In this document: positions 24,249-33,221 of the stretch, in pieces
Layout: each line of letters opens with the position of its first letter
Position numbering within the stretch: position 1 is the stretch's first letter
Origin: RI-92 sp037384645
Lineage (GTDB): Bacteria > Pseudomonadota > Gammaproteobacteria > UBA6429 > Thiohalophilaceae
Length of the DNA: 34,527 bases
Assembly: GCA_037384645.1 (NCBI GenBank)
Contig: JARRNT010000044.1
Coordinates: 1-34,527, forward strand
Reading direction: 5' to 3'
Position numbers and translations under genes: made by a program
Notes under the pieces: model-generated
Seen by the model: only the letters and a program-made list of their open reading frames with translations
The model's database searches: none
Told to the model about the DNA's origin: nothing

Positions 24249-25931
24249 ATGGCAAAAAAACCCAGACCGCTCTCTATCGACGAACCCTTGCGCCACCCGG
24301 ATCACCCGCGCCCGGTGACCCGGCGCGAATTCATGCGCCAGGGCTTCCTCGGGGCCTCGGCCATGGTCACCGGTGGCACCTTGTTGAAATATTTGCTGCA
24401 ACCTCAACTGGCCATGGCCAATGTTCTCAGTATCGATCCGGACATATCCAGTCTTGCGCCCAGTGAATGTCCATTCGGCGTCTCCGGCAATGGTAAAATT
24501 CCGTTCATCTGTTTCGACCTGGCCGGCGGCGCCAACATCGCCGGCTCCAACGTGATGGTCGGCGGCCCGGGCGGTCAGCTCGACGAATTGACCACGGCGG
24601 GTTATAGCAAGCTCGGGATCGGCAGTGGCGATTTACCCGGTGCCGGTAATATCGATAGCAGCCTCGGCCTGGCCTTTCATAGCCGCAGCGCCATGCTCGC
24701 CGGAATTATGTCTACGCTCGGTGCTGCGGCAGGTGGGGTTGACGGCTTTGTGATCCCTGCCATCTCCAACAATGATACCAATACCAACCCACACAACCCC
24801 ATGTACGGCATTGCCCAGGCCGGCGTGACCCCGAATCCCGGTGATGGCGCCAAGGGCAGCCTGCTCTCCCTCATCGGCACGGTCGCCTCCACCTCCGGTG
24901 GCAGTTCGATGTCGCCGGCCGGTCTCATCGTCCCCTCGCTGCAACCCACCAAAATCGCCTCGCCCAACGACGATACCGCTCTGGTGAGTACCGGCGACAT
25001 GACCTCTATTCTCACCGCGCCGGACGTCGTGCGGGTCACGGAGACCATCGCCCGCATCAGCGGTGCCGCCCTGGATAAACACGATTTCAGCAATAATCCG
25101 GAACTGAAAAACCTGCTGACCTGTGCCTATACCAAGTCTGTGGATACCACGAATAAATTCGCGACTGGCTCCAGTGCGCTGGACCCGCGCCAGGATCCGC
25201 TAATTACCGGTGACACAACGGGTGGCAGTGGCGGTTCAGGAGGTATTTTTGACCCCCTGGGCGGTCTGTCTGCCAACTCAGCTTATAGTAAAACCGCCTC
25301 GGTTATGAAACTGGTTCTCAATGGCTTTGCCGGTGCCGGCACCATCACTCTTGGCGGTTATGATTACCATACCGGCGAACGCGGGACCGGTGAAAAACGC
25401 GACCTCCTTGCCGGCCAGTGCATCGGTGCCTGCCTGGCCTACGCCGCGGCCGTGCAAAAGCCACTGATGGTGTATGTCTTCAGCGACGGTTCGCTGTTCA
25501 GTAACGGCACAACTGATTCCGGTTCTGTCAATGTTGGTAATACCACTGTGAATTACGATGGGAAAGGGGTCTGGACCGGTGACATGTCCACCACGGCCAG
25601 TACCTTTTCACTGATCTATAAGCCCGGTGGAGGTACTCCGGTACTCAAAACAGCCCGTAATGGCAATCGTCAGCTAGGCGCATTCCAGCCCAGCGGCAAC
25701 GTGCAGAAAGGTTTTCGCACGGCCAACGGCAACCCGGTGATCGCCGCTGATGACGTCACTGCGCTAGTCTATACCATCCTGCTCAATTACATGGCACTGC
25801 ACGGCGAGGCCTCGCCCGCGAATTTTCAGGCTTGCTTTAAAAACGCCAATCTGGGTGGCTTCAGTCAGTCCTTGCTGGATGACCTGATTATGTTCCAACC
25901 CATTGTGAGCGGACCAGTGACTTATACCTGA
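24249..25931 (+). CDS. Large Tat-exported protein, DUF1501-like
   Basis: A 560-residue protein with a twin-arginine signal (TRREFMRQGFLGASAMVTGG, hydrophobic stretch to ~residue 57), so it is exported folded and may hold a cofactor. Segments such as PFICFDLAGGANIAGSN, TLGGYDYHTGERG, LLAGQCIGACLAYAAAVQKP and LMVYVFSDGSLFSNG resemble the phosphatase/sulfatase-fold DUF1501 group, which is often encoded beside c-type haem proteins. I am not sure of that assignment. GGSGGSGG near residue 330 is a flexible linker. It is last in the operon, 24 nt after the LamG gene with a GAGG ribosome site, and a terminator-like hairpin follows. Function unknown. Confidence 0.65.
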   Translation: MAKKPRPLSIDEPLRHPDHPRPVTRREFMRQGFLGASAMVTGGTLLKYLLQPQLAMANVLSIDPDISSLAPSECPFGVSGNGKIPFICFDLAGGANIAGSNVMVGGPGGQLDELTTAGYSKLGIGSGDLPGAGNIDSSLGLAFHSRSAMLAGIMSTLGAAAGGVDGFVIPAISNNDTNTNPHNPMYGIAQAGVTPNPGDGAKGSLLSLIGTVASTSGGSSMSPAGLIVPSLQPTKIASPNDDTALVSTGDMTSILTAPDVVRVTETIARISGAALDKHDFSNNPELKNLLTCAYTKSVDTTNKFATGSSALDPRQDPLITGDTTGGSGGSGGIFDPLGGLSANSAYSKTASVMKLVLNGFAGAGTITLGGYDYHTGERGTGEKRDLLAGQCIGACLAYAAAVQKPLMVYVFSDGSLFSNGTTDSGSVNVGNTTVNYDGKGVWTGDMSTTASTFSLIYKPGGGTPVLKTARNGNRQLGAFQPSGNVQKGFRTANGNPVIAADDVTALVYTILLNYMALHGEASPANFQACFKNANLGGFSQSLLDDLIMFQPIVSGPVTYT

Positions 25932-25965
25932 AACAACGATTACTGCTTTTGCTCCTCCCTCTCCG

Positions 25966-25994
25966 CACCCGGTTGATACCGGGTGATCTTTTCT
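25966..25994 (+). terminator. Terminator-like hairpin after the Tat-protein gene
   Basis: A perfect 8-bp stem, CACCCGGT, loop TGAT, ACCGGGTG, is followed by ATCTTTTCT, which fits an intrinsic terminator. It ends only ~12 nt before the ApbE start, so it may attenuate rather than fully stop transcription into apbE. Confidence 0.65.
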
Positions 25995-26005
25995 GGATTG
26001 CAGGT

Positions 26006-27013
26006 ATGATTAGCGCCATGCGTACGAAACCTCTTTTACTCGGCCTGGGACTTTGCCTGCTTAGCCTGTCGGCCCAGGCACAGTGGTTTAAGGAGGCCCG
26101 TGGCATCATGGGCACTAACATCGAGGTCGACCTGTGGGATACCGATGTGATCCACGCCAGGGGCTGTATCGAAGAGGTCATGGGCGAGATGCGCCACATC
26201 AACCGGGAGATGAGCCCGTACCTCAGGACCAGCGAGCTTTACAAGGTGAATAAGTACGCCGCCGAGCGACCGGTGAAGATCAGCAAGGAACTGTACGACC
26301 TGATCAAGCGTTCTTTTTATTTCTCGCGGATTTCGCACGGCGCGTTTGATATTACCTATGCCAGCATTGGCTATCGCTATAACTATCGCGAGCACATCAA
26401 GCCCAGCAACGCCCAGATCAAGGCCGCACTCAAGGACATCAGCTATCGCCACATCAAGCTGGACCCGAAACACCACACGATCCGCTTCAGCATGCAGGGC
26501 GTGCGTATCGACCTCGGTGGGATTGCCAAAGGTTACGCAGTGGACCGCAGCATCGCGTTGTTGCAGCGCTGTGGCATCAAGGACGCCATGGTCACCGCCG
26601 GCGGCGACAGTCGCATCATCGGCGATCATGATGGCCGACCCTGGATGATCGGCATCAAGGACCCGCGCGACAAATCGCAATCCATCGTTGCCATCCCCCT
26701 GAGCAATACGGCGATCTCCACCTCCGGCGATTACGAGCGTTATTTCATCAAAAACGGGGTACGTTACCACCACATTCTCAATCCCCGCACCGGCAAGTCC
26801 GTGCATAGCACGCACAGTGTGTCCATCATTGGCCCCGATGCCACGACCACCGATGCCCTCTCGACCACAGTATTTGTAATGGGGCCCAAGGCCGGACTGG
26901 CCCTGGCCGAGCAACTCAAGGGCATAGACGCGGTGATCGTGGATCGCTATGGCAAGATCCATTACACCTCGGGACTCATGCCACCCTCGGATTCACCACC
27001 CGCTTCGCGGTAA
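26006..27013 (+). CDS. apbE: FAD:protein FMN transferase (ApbE)
   Basis: Exported Mg-dependent flavin transferase, ~335 residues, that links FMN to Thr/Ser of extracytoplasmic redox proteins. It has a signal peptide (MRTKPLLLGLGLCLLSLSAQA). Family motifs are RGIMGTNIEV, GAFDITY, VRIDLGGIAKGYAVDRS, VTAGGDSRIIG, ISTSGDYERYF, HHILNPRTGKSVHS and TTDALSTTVFVMG (metal-binding Asp). The ATG at 26006 was chosen; ATG 26018 is equally compatible with the signal peptide. It lies between the haem/Tat operon and the TPR/TolQ operon. No canonical target (DxxSGAT-type) is encoded nearby; the closest is NIGSGAT in the HzsA-like protein. Confidence 0.93.
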   Translation: MISAMRTKPLLLGLGLCLLSLSAQAQWFKEARGIMGTNIEVDLWDTDVIHARGCIEEVMGEMRHINREMSPYLRTSELYKVNKYAAERPVKISKELYDLIKRSFYFSRISHGAFDITYASIGYRYNYREHIKPSNAQIKAALKDISYRHIKLDPKHHTIRFSMQGVRIDLGGIAKGYAVDRSIALLQRCGIKDAMVTAGGDSRIIGDHDGRPWMIGIKDPRDKSQSIVAIPLSNTAISTSGDYERYFIKNGVRYHHILNPRTGKSVHSTHSVSIIGPDATTTDALSTTVFVMGPKAGLALAEQLKGIDAVIVDRYGKIHYTSGLMPPSDSPPASR

Positions 27014-27084
27014 TAGTCAACAACGGGGGTGTTTTGTGACCGATTCATCATCTACTTCAGGAAAGACTGTTATCACGGGCGCTT

Positions 27085-27101
27085 CCTCAATATTATTGAG
27101 G
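27085..27101. repeat. Hairpin in the apbE / TPR-operon gap
   Basis: CCTCAAT, loop ATT, ATTGAGG is a perfect 7-bp stem, flanked by CGCTT and AAGCG that could extend it. It lies in the 157-nt gap before the TPR/TolQ operon and has no T-run after it, so it is more likely a regulatory structure or operator than a terminator. No clear sigma70 promoter is seen around it. Confidence 0.4.
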
Positions 27102-27170
27102 CCACACAAGCGTTTGAAATTCCATTTAAAATAAGCACACCTTGTCAGAAAAAAAGCGGGGGAAGTCAGC

Positions 27171-27716
27171 ATGTCACATTCCATCAGGGCAGCATTGCAT
27201 GTCAGCTTGTTCATGACACTGATGTTGTTTGCCACCTTTACCCAGGCCGCAGACAAAAAGACCGTCACCACCATGGACACCCGGATCCAGGATCTGAAAA
27301 AACAGGTGCTGGACCTGAACCGTGACCTGTTCCTGCTCGAGCAGGACCTCCTGTTTCCCGCCAACACCCAGTTCTCGGTTTTCGTTTCCATGGACAGCGG
27401 CATGACCTTTAATCTCGATTCCGTACAACTCAAGATCGATGGCGCCGTCGTAGGCAATCATTTATATACCCAGCGTGAAATTAACGCCCTGCGCCGTGGC
27501 GGCGTACAACGTTTTTATATCGGTAACCTGACCTCGGGCGAACACGACCTGGTCGCCTTTTTCGTGGGCAAGGGACCGCATGACCGCGACTACAAGCGCG
27601 GTACCACCCTGAAAATCATCAAAGGCCCTGCCGCGCAATTCGTGGAGCTGAAAATTAGCGATAGTCAGTCCAAGCTCCAGCCCGAATTCAAAGCAAAGGT
27701 ATGGAAAGCTGAATAA
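27171..27716 (+). CDS. Periplasmic coiled-coil protein, unknown function
   Basis: A 181-residue exported protein: signal MSHSIRAALHVSLFMTLMLF..TQAA, a short coiled coil (residues ~35-62; MDTRIQDLKKQVLDLNRDLF), then a beta-rich domain (FSVFVSMDSGMTFNLDSVQL, VQRFYIGNLTSGEHDLVAFF). I do not recognise a named family. A GGGGGAAG ribosome site precedes the ATG. It is first in the run of TPR and TolQ/ExbD genes, 15 nt before the first TPR gene, so it is probably a periplasmic part of that envelope complex. Confidence 0.75.
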   Translation: MSHSIRAALHVSLFMTLMLFATFTQAADKKTVTTMDTRIQDLKKQVLDLNRDLFLLEQDLLFPANTQFSVFVSMDSGMTFNLDSVQLKIDGAVVGNHLYTQREINALRRGGVQRFYIGNLTSGEHDLVAFFVGKGPHDRDYKRGTTLKIIKGPAAQFVELKISDSQSKLQPEFKAKVWKAE

Positions 27717-27731
27717 ACCAGAACTGCACAG

Positions 27732-29642
27732 ATGTCTTTTCAACGCTTCACCACTGCCCTGCTCCTGCTGCTTGTTCCGGTAAGCGCCGTACTTGCCAGG
27801 GATGCGCCCAATGAACTGGCACCGCAGCCGATCCATGACCTGCGCTACGGTGAAACCCTTTTCCACTACTTCCAGAAAAAATATTTTTCCGCCATCACCG
27901 ACCTGATGGTTGCCCACAGCACCCAGCCCATTTCCACCCAGGGTGAGGACCCCAAGCTGTTGCTCGGCGGGCTCTACCTGGCATATGGCATGCAGGATGC
28001 CGCCAGCAAGTTGTTCAAACAGATCCTCAAGGAAAACCACTTGCCGGGTACGCACGACCGGGTCTGGTACTACATCGGCAAGATGCGTTATCAAAACGGC
28101 AACCTGCAGGGCGCGGCAAAAGCCCTGCTTCGAATCAAACATCACCTGCCGGCGGATCGCGAGGCCGAGAGCCTGCAAATGCTCGCCAACATCTATATGG
28201 CCGAAAAACAATACCCGAAGGCCATTGCCGTCCTGCGCGATTTTCACGGCAACTCGGACTGGGAAGACTACGCCAAATACAACCTGGGTGTCGCCCTGGT
28301 CAAGGCCGGTCAGCAACAGCAGGGGACGCAATTACTTGTCGACGTCGGTGAATTGAATCCTGACAAACTCAGTCACGAACTGCGGGCCCTGCGCGATCGG
28401 GCCAATCTCGCCCTGGGCTTTGCCCATCTGCGTGGTAACGACCCGGCAGATGCAGTGCAGGACTTTCAGCGCATCCGCCTGGCCGGTCCCCAGTCCAACA
28501 AGGCCCTGTTAGGTCTGGGCTGGGCCTATACCGCCCAGAAGGAATACAAACAGGCACTGAATCCCTGGATGGCGTTACAACAACGGGCGGAACTGGATAC
28601 CTCGGTGCAGGAATCCCTGATCGCCATCCCCTATGTCCTGGAAAAGCTCGGCAAGAAACGCCTGGCCATGTCGTATTACGACAAGGCCATACGTGCCTAC
28701 ACCGCCGAGATCAAACGTCTGGATGGCGTGATGAGCGCGGTACAACGCGGTGAGTTACTGCGAGCGATGCAACCGGCCAACATTGATGACGAAACCTCGT
28801 TGCCCATGCACAGCTTTGGTCTGCCCGACTCGATCAGTGCACCTTATCTTCATGACATGATGGCCTCCAACGCCTTCCAGGAAGGCTATCGTAACCTGCA
28901 AAACCTGATGTACCTGCGTTATGTTCTGCAGCACTGGGAAGCCCAGCTGCCTTCTTACCGGCTGATCCTGTCGGAACGACGCAGGGCCTATTTCGACAAA
29001 CTGCCGCACATCGCCAGCGACAAGAAGCTGGAACAGATCACGCAGATGTCGGCACAACGCGACAAGCTCGCGGCCGAACTCAAACGTATCGGACAAAAAC
29101 ACGACGGCCTCGGCCTGGTCACAGCGGACGAGGCCGAGCAACTCAAGACGCTCGGTAAAATCAAAAAATCCCTAGAGCACCTGTCCAATAGCCAGGACAT
29201 GAGTGAAGCCCGGGAAAAATACCGCATCATGCAGGGCGTCCTCTACTTTCGCACCCAGAGCGAATTTATTCCGCGGCTGTGGCAATCCAAACGGGATTTG
29301 CATGAACTTGACCAGGCCCTGGCCAGGGTGCGTAAAACCAAGCGCAACCTGGTCAGGGCAGCCAACCAGGCACCTCGCTATTTTCAGGGTTACGATGCCA
29401 AGATCAATAACGATCGGCAACGCATTGCCACCCTGCTGGGCAAAATGGATGTAGCCATCCGGCAGACAAAATCCCGAATCCAGCACATGGCGATGCAGGC
29501 ACTGATTCAACGACGGCAACAACTGGAGAATTATCACGTACGCGCCCGCTTTGGTATCGCCCGCCTGTACGACAGCCTGGTCATCGAAAAAGACAAGCAA
29601 AAAGAAAAAACAAAAGAAGGAGGCGCGCATGTGCAGAAATAG
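27732..29642 (+). CDS. Exported TPR protein with C-terminal coiled coil
   Basis: A 636-residue periplasmic protein: signal MSFQRFTTALLLLLVPVSAVLA, then TPR-like helical repeats to ~residue 310 (YLAYGMQDAASKLFKQILKE, MRYQNGNLQGAAKALLRI, ANIYMAEKQYPKAIAVLRDF, LGWAYTAQKEYKQALNPWM). The second half is charged and predicted coiled coil (ITQMSAQRDKLAAELKRIGQ, LHELDQALARVRKTKRNLVR). Such proteins act as scaffolds. It overlaps the next gene by 14 nt; that gene's AAGGAGG ribosome site is inside its last codons. The architecture recalls TPR proteins of TolQ/ExbD-driven systems such as Glt, without enough to name an orthologue. Confidence 0.82.
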   Translation: MSFQRFTTALLLLLVPVSAVLARDAPNELAPQPIHDLRYGETLFHYFQKKYFSAITDLMVAHSTQPISTQGEDPKLLLGGLYLAYGMQDAASKLFKQILKENHLPGTHDRVWYYIGKMRYQNGNLQGAAKALLRIKHHLPADREAESLQMLANIYMAEKQYPKAIAVLRDFHGNSDWEDYAKYNLGVALVKAGQQQQGTQLLVDVGELNPDKLSHELRALRDRANLALGFAHLRGNDPADAVQDFQRIRLAGPQSNKALLGLGWAYTAQKEYKQALNPWMALQQRAELDTSVQESLIAIPYVLEKLGKKRLAMSYYDKAIRAYTAEIKRLDGVMSAVQRGELLRAMQPANIDDETSLPMHSFGLPDSISAPYLHDMMASNAFQEGYRNLQNLMYLRYVLQHWEAQLPSYRLILSERRRAYFDKLPHIASDKKLEQITQMSAQRDKLAAELKRIGQKHDGLGLVTADEAEQLKTLGKIKKSLEHLSNSQDMSEAREKYRIMQGVLYFRTQSEFIPRLWQSKRDLHELDQALARVRKTKRNLVRAANQAPRYFQGYDAKINNDRQRIATLLGKMDVAIRQTKSRIQHMAMQALIQRRQQLENYHVRARFGIARLYDSLVIEKDKQKEKTKEGGAHVQK

Positions 29643-32264
29643 CCTGCTGCTTGCCCTCCTGTGTCTAACCCTGCTTGGCTGCGCCACCGACAAGCAACAC
29701 ATCCGGAAGTGGGTGAAACCAAACTCTCCGGCGATAATAAAAAAGCCATCGACCAGGGACAACGCGACACCCAGGCCTCGATCCGGCTATACACGGCCTA
29801 TCTGGAAACCCACCCCAATTATCCCAATAACGATCAGATCCTGTACCAGCTGGCCAAGGCCTACGAACTCGATGGCCAGCCGGACAAGTCGCTGGAGATA
29901 CTCGATCGGATCATGCACTTTTATCCAGACACCCAATACCGCGACGAAGTGGAGTTCCGTCGCGGTGAAATGCTGTTCCTGTTAAAGCGCTACAACGCCG
30001 CGGCACAGGCCTATCACGCGATCATCACAAACAACCCGCAATCGATCTTCTACGAAAAGGCCATGTATAAATACGGCTGGACCCAGTTCAAGATGGGGAA
30101 CTACAAGAGCGCACTCGGGCCTTTCTTCGCGGTCATGGACAGGAAGCAGGAACAGGGCATGTTGCAAATGAACCGCCCGGTCGACAACCTGCTTGGCACC
30201 CAGCGTGAACTGATCGTCGATACCCTGCGCGCCATCAGCCTGTGTTTTGCCTATGATCAATCCCACTACACACTGTCCGACTGGTTCAAACAACACGGGG
30301 ATCGTCCCTACGAACCGCTGGTCTACCTGAGTCTGGGTAAACTCTTCTTCAAACAGGAACGGGTTAAAGACGCCGCCGATACCTACATGGCCTTTGTCCA
30401 CCGTTACCCGACCTCACCACTGGCGCCAGAGTTTCATACCGAGGCGATCAATGCCTACGAAAAAGGCGGGCTGACTTCACTGGTCCTGCCCGCCAAGGAA
30501 GAGTTTGTGAAGCTGTACGGGGTCGGTTCCGCTTACTGGAAACTACAGACGCCGCAATCGCGTGAGCGTATCAAACCCCTGCTGGCCAGACACATTACCG
30601 AGATTGCCACCTACTATCATGCGGTCGCGCGCAAAAGCAAGAAGCCGCAGGACTTCTACAAGGCAGCGACCTGGTATGAGCACTACATCACCACCTTCCC
30701 GGATGCGCCGAATACCGGGCAAATCAATTTCCTCAAGGCCGAGGCCCTGTTCGATGGCCGTTACTACGTACAGGCGGCACAGGAATATGAAAAGACGGCC
30801 TATCATTATCCGCCGTTTGGCAAAAGCGCCACCGCAGGGTATTCAGCCCTGTTAAGCTATGCGGCGATCGAAAAACTCCAGCCCGGGCGTTACACCGGGT
30901 TACAACAGAATGCCATCAGCAGTATGTTGCGCTTTGCGGATCATTTCCCCAGTGACGCACATGTGCCGGCGGTGCTGACCAGGGCAGCAAACGAACTGTT
31001 CAAGACCAATGATTATCTGCGTGCCGCCTCGGTTGCACAAAAACTGGTCCGGATGCCCAGTGCCACGCCGCAGATGCAACGCACTGCCTGGATTATCCTG
31101 GGTCATTCCCAGTTCGCCATGAAAAACTATGCGCAGGCAGAACACGCCTATCGTGAAAGTCTGCGACGCATCTCTACCAAGGACAAGGAATACCAGGGAA
31201 TCTACGATCGCCTGGCTGCCAGTATTTACAAACAGGGAGAGCAGGCACGAGATGCCGGAAACCTGAACCTGGCGGTCAGCAACTTCCTGCGAGTCGGTCA
31301 GGTGACGCCGGCATCCGGTCTGCGTGCCAATGCCGACTACGACGCGGCGACCACACTGATCAAAATGAAGCAGTACCGACGCGCCTCCGGCCTGCTCGAG
31401 GTATTCCGCAAGCGTTATCCCAAAAACGCGCTGAATGCCGGTATCCCGGAAAAACTGGCGCTTATCTATAGTGAAACCGGCCAGAGTGGCCGGGCCGCGC
31501 ATGAAATGGAAATCCTCGCCGCCAATCATCGCCAGAATAAAACATACCGTGCCGATTTGTTATGGAAGGCCGGCACCTATTATGCGAAGGCCAGGATGAC
31601 GGGCGATGCAAAACGGGTTTATGCGCAATACATACGCGAGTTCCCGCAGCCGCTGGAGCGCGCCGAGGAGGCACGTAACAAGCTTGCCGAATATGCCCGC
31701 CATGCCGGTGACAGCCGAACCTGGGGCCGGTGGCTACGGGCGATTATCCAGGCCGATGCCAGTGGTGGTGCCCAGCGTAGCGATCGCACGCGTTATCTTG
31801 CGGCTGATGCCACGCTTAAGCTCGCCCAGGGCCAGGAGGTCGCGTACAAGCAGGCGCACCTGACCCAGCCACTCAAGCACAGCCTGCGTCGCAAGAAAGA
31901 CCAGTTCCAGGCCACCATCAAGGCCTACGAAAATGCCATTCAGTATCGGATAGCGAATGTCACCACGGCCGCGACCTACCAGCTCGGTGAACTGTATTCA
32001 GACTTCGCCAGGTCCCTCACACATTCGCCACCGCCGCGCGGCCTTTCCGGCGATGCGCTGGCACAATATAAAGTATTGCTAGATGATCAGGCCTTCCCGT
32101 TTGAAGAGAAATCCATCGATATCCATGCTGCCAACGTGAAGCAGATCAGTGACGGCATTTATGACAAGTGGGTCAAGGCCAGCCTGGCTAAACTGCGCAA
32201 AGTCGACCCGGCCCGTTACGCCAAATACGAAAAGGTTCAGCCGTATGTGGAAAACATCTACTAA
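29629..32264 (+). CDS. Large TPR lipoprotein; signal peptide and body in different frames
   Basis: The ATG at 29629 has a strong AAGGAGG (29617-29623) and encodes a lipoprotein signal (MCRNSLLLALLCLTLLGCAT). That frame stops at 29985. The TPR body is in the -1 frame, open from GTG 29661 to 32264 (867 residues, ~9-12 repeats such as YQLAKAYELDGQPDKSLEIL, YKYGWTQFKMGNYKSALGPF, WKAGTYYAKARMTGDAKRVY). GTG 29661 has no ribosome site and no signal. So the natural product is almost certainly a lipoprotein joined across a -1 shift, by programmed frameshifting, by a mutation, or by a sequence error. The role would be an outer-membrane or periplasmic scaffold of the TolQ/ExbD complex. The next gene starts 20 nt inside its end. 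Confidence 0.75.
29739..29745 (+). promoter_or_regulatory. Candidate -1 frameshift slippery heptamer
   Basis: A AAA AAG, the dnaX-type slippery sequence, lies in register with the upstream lipoprotein frame. A -1 slip continues into GCC ATC GAC, exactly the TPR frame. A possible stem (29748-29758 with 29770-29782, one mismatch and a 2-nt bulge) starts 2 nt downstream. A codon-register match plus structure is suggestive, not proof. Confidence 0.4.
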
Positions 32265-32847
32265 CGCCCTCGCCCTGCTCGCCTGTCTCGCACTGGGTGC
32301 CTGCGCCAGCAGTCCGACTGGTCCCGGCGCTGAAAAGCCCCCGGTCAAGGTCGATGCCCGTGCCAAGACCGAGTTCAGCCAGGCCATTCAGGCCCTCAAG
32401 GACAAGCGCGATGATGAGGCCCTGCACCTGTTGACCGGACTGACGCGCAAATACCCCAACCTGGCCGGACCGTTCACCAACCTCGGCCTCTTATATATAA
32501 AACAGGACAAACTGGAACAGGCCAGGCAGGCCCTGTTGCAGGCCACGACAGTGCGGCCTGATGATGCGGTGGCCTTCAATGAGCTGGGCGTGGTCTATCG
32601 TAAACTGGGAAAATTCAAGCAGGCCCAGCAGGCTTACCAACAGGCATTGAAGCTCAAACCCGACTACGCCGATGCCCACCTGAACATAGGCATTCTCTAC
32701 GATGTGTATTTAAATGATCTGCCCCGGGCACTGAGCCATTATGAAAAATATCAGCGCCTGAGCAGTAACCCCGACAAAATAGTGGCGAAGTGGATTATCG
32801 ATCTCAAGCGCCGGGTCAAGAAACAACAGGCAAAGGTGACATCATGA
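32245..32847 (+). CDS. Small TPR lipoprotein
   Basis: A 200-residue lipoprotein: signal MWKTSTNALALLACLALGAC with the lipobox LGAC, a short linker, then three to four canonical TPR units (FTNLGLLYIKQDKLEQARQA, FNELGVVYRKLGKFKQAQQA, AHLNIGILYDVYLNDLPRAL) and a basic end (IDLKRRVKKQQAKVTS). The ATG at 32245 lies 20 nt inside the previous gene and gives a proper signal; the longer frame does not. Its stop overlaps the next start in an ATGA. By position it is a third TPR scaffold of the same complex. Confidence 0.88.
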   Translation: MWKTSTNALALLACLALGACASSPTGPGAEKPPVKVDARAKTEFSQAIQALKDKRDDEALHLLTGLTRKYPNLAGPFTNLGLLYIKQDKLEQARQALLQATTVRPDDAVAFNELGVVYRKLGKFKQAQQAYQQALKLKPDYADAHLNIGILYDVYLNDLPRALSHYEKYQRLSSNPDKIVAKWIIDLKRRVKKQQAKVTS

Positions 32848-33182
32848 AAACAGTTCTGTTCACGATTCTCTGTGTCATGCTCAGCACATCCGGGTATGCT
32901 GCCGACCGCATGAACATGAAAGGGACCAAGATCAGGGGCAACCAGGAATTACCCAAGGTCCTGTACATCGTGCCGTGGAAGCAGGCAAAAGTCCCGAACC
33001 TGAACCAGCCTCCGCTAAAAAGCCTGATCAACGAGGCCCTCACCCCGGTAGATCGTGAGGTATTCCAGCGTAAGATACGTTATTACGATAGCTTAAGTGC
33101 ACAAAGACAATTCAGCAATCGCGTGATTTGCAAAACGGCGAAAAGACTTTACCTGTATGATCGCGTGCTGATGAAACGATAA
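32844..33182 (+). CDS. Small exported protein, unknown function
   Basis: A 112-residue periplasmic protein: signal MKTVLFTILCVMLSTSGYA cleaved before ADR, then a basic mature part (MKGTKIRGNQELPKVLYIVP, LTPVDREVFQRKIRYYDSL) with no clear motif. One Cys (VICKTA). Its ATG overlaps the stop of the TPR lipoprotein gene (ATGA), so the two are translationally coupled. I do not recognise a family; its position between the TPR and TolQ genes suggests a part of the same machine. Confidence 0.75.
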   Translation: MKTVLFTILCVMLSTSGYAADRMNMKGTKIRGNQELPKVLYIVPWKQAKVPNLNQPPLKSLINEALTPVDREVFQRKIRYYDSLSAQRQFSNRVICKTAKRLYLYDRVLMKR

Positions 33183-33221
33183 ATTTTCTTTTGACTGACA
33201 GGCTTTCTCACAGGAGGTTTT

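Noticed and set aside
24633..25093. Two long minus-strand frames inside the Tat-protein gene
   Set aside because: They are shadows of a Gly/Thr/Ala-rich coding sequence and have no recognisable domain or ribosome site.
25200..25260. Gly/Ser codon repeat in the Tat-protein gene as a regulatory repeat
   Set aside because: It encodes a short flexible linker and has no regular DNA unit beyond codon use.
26036..26962. A 308-residue minus-strand frame opposite apbE
   Set aside because: apbE carries all family motifs on the plus strand; the opposite frame shows only a mirrored composition.
27462..28331. A 289-residue minus-strand frame opposite the TPR genes
   Set aside because: It spans two real plus-strand genes and their gap, has no domain, and is a codon-bias shadow.
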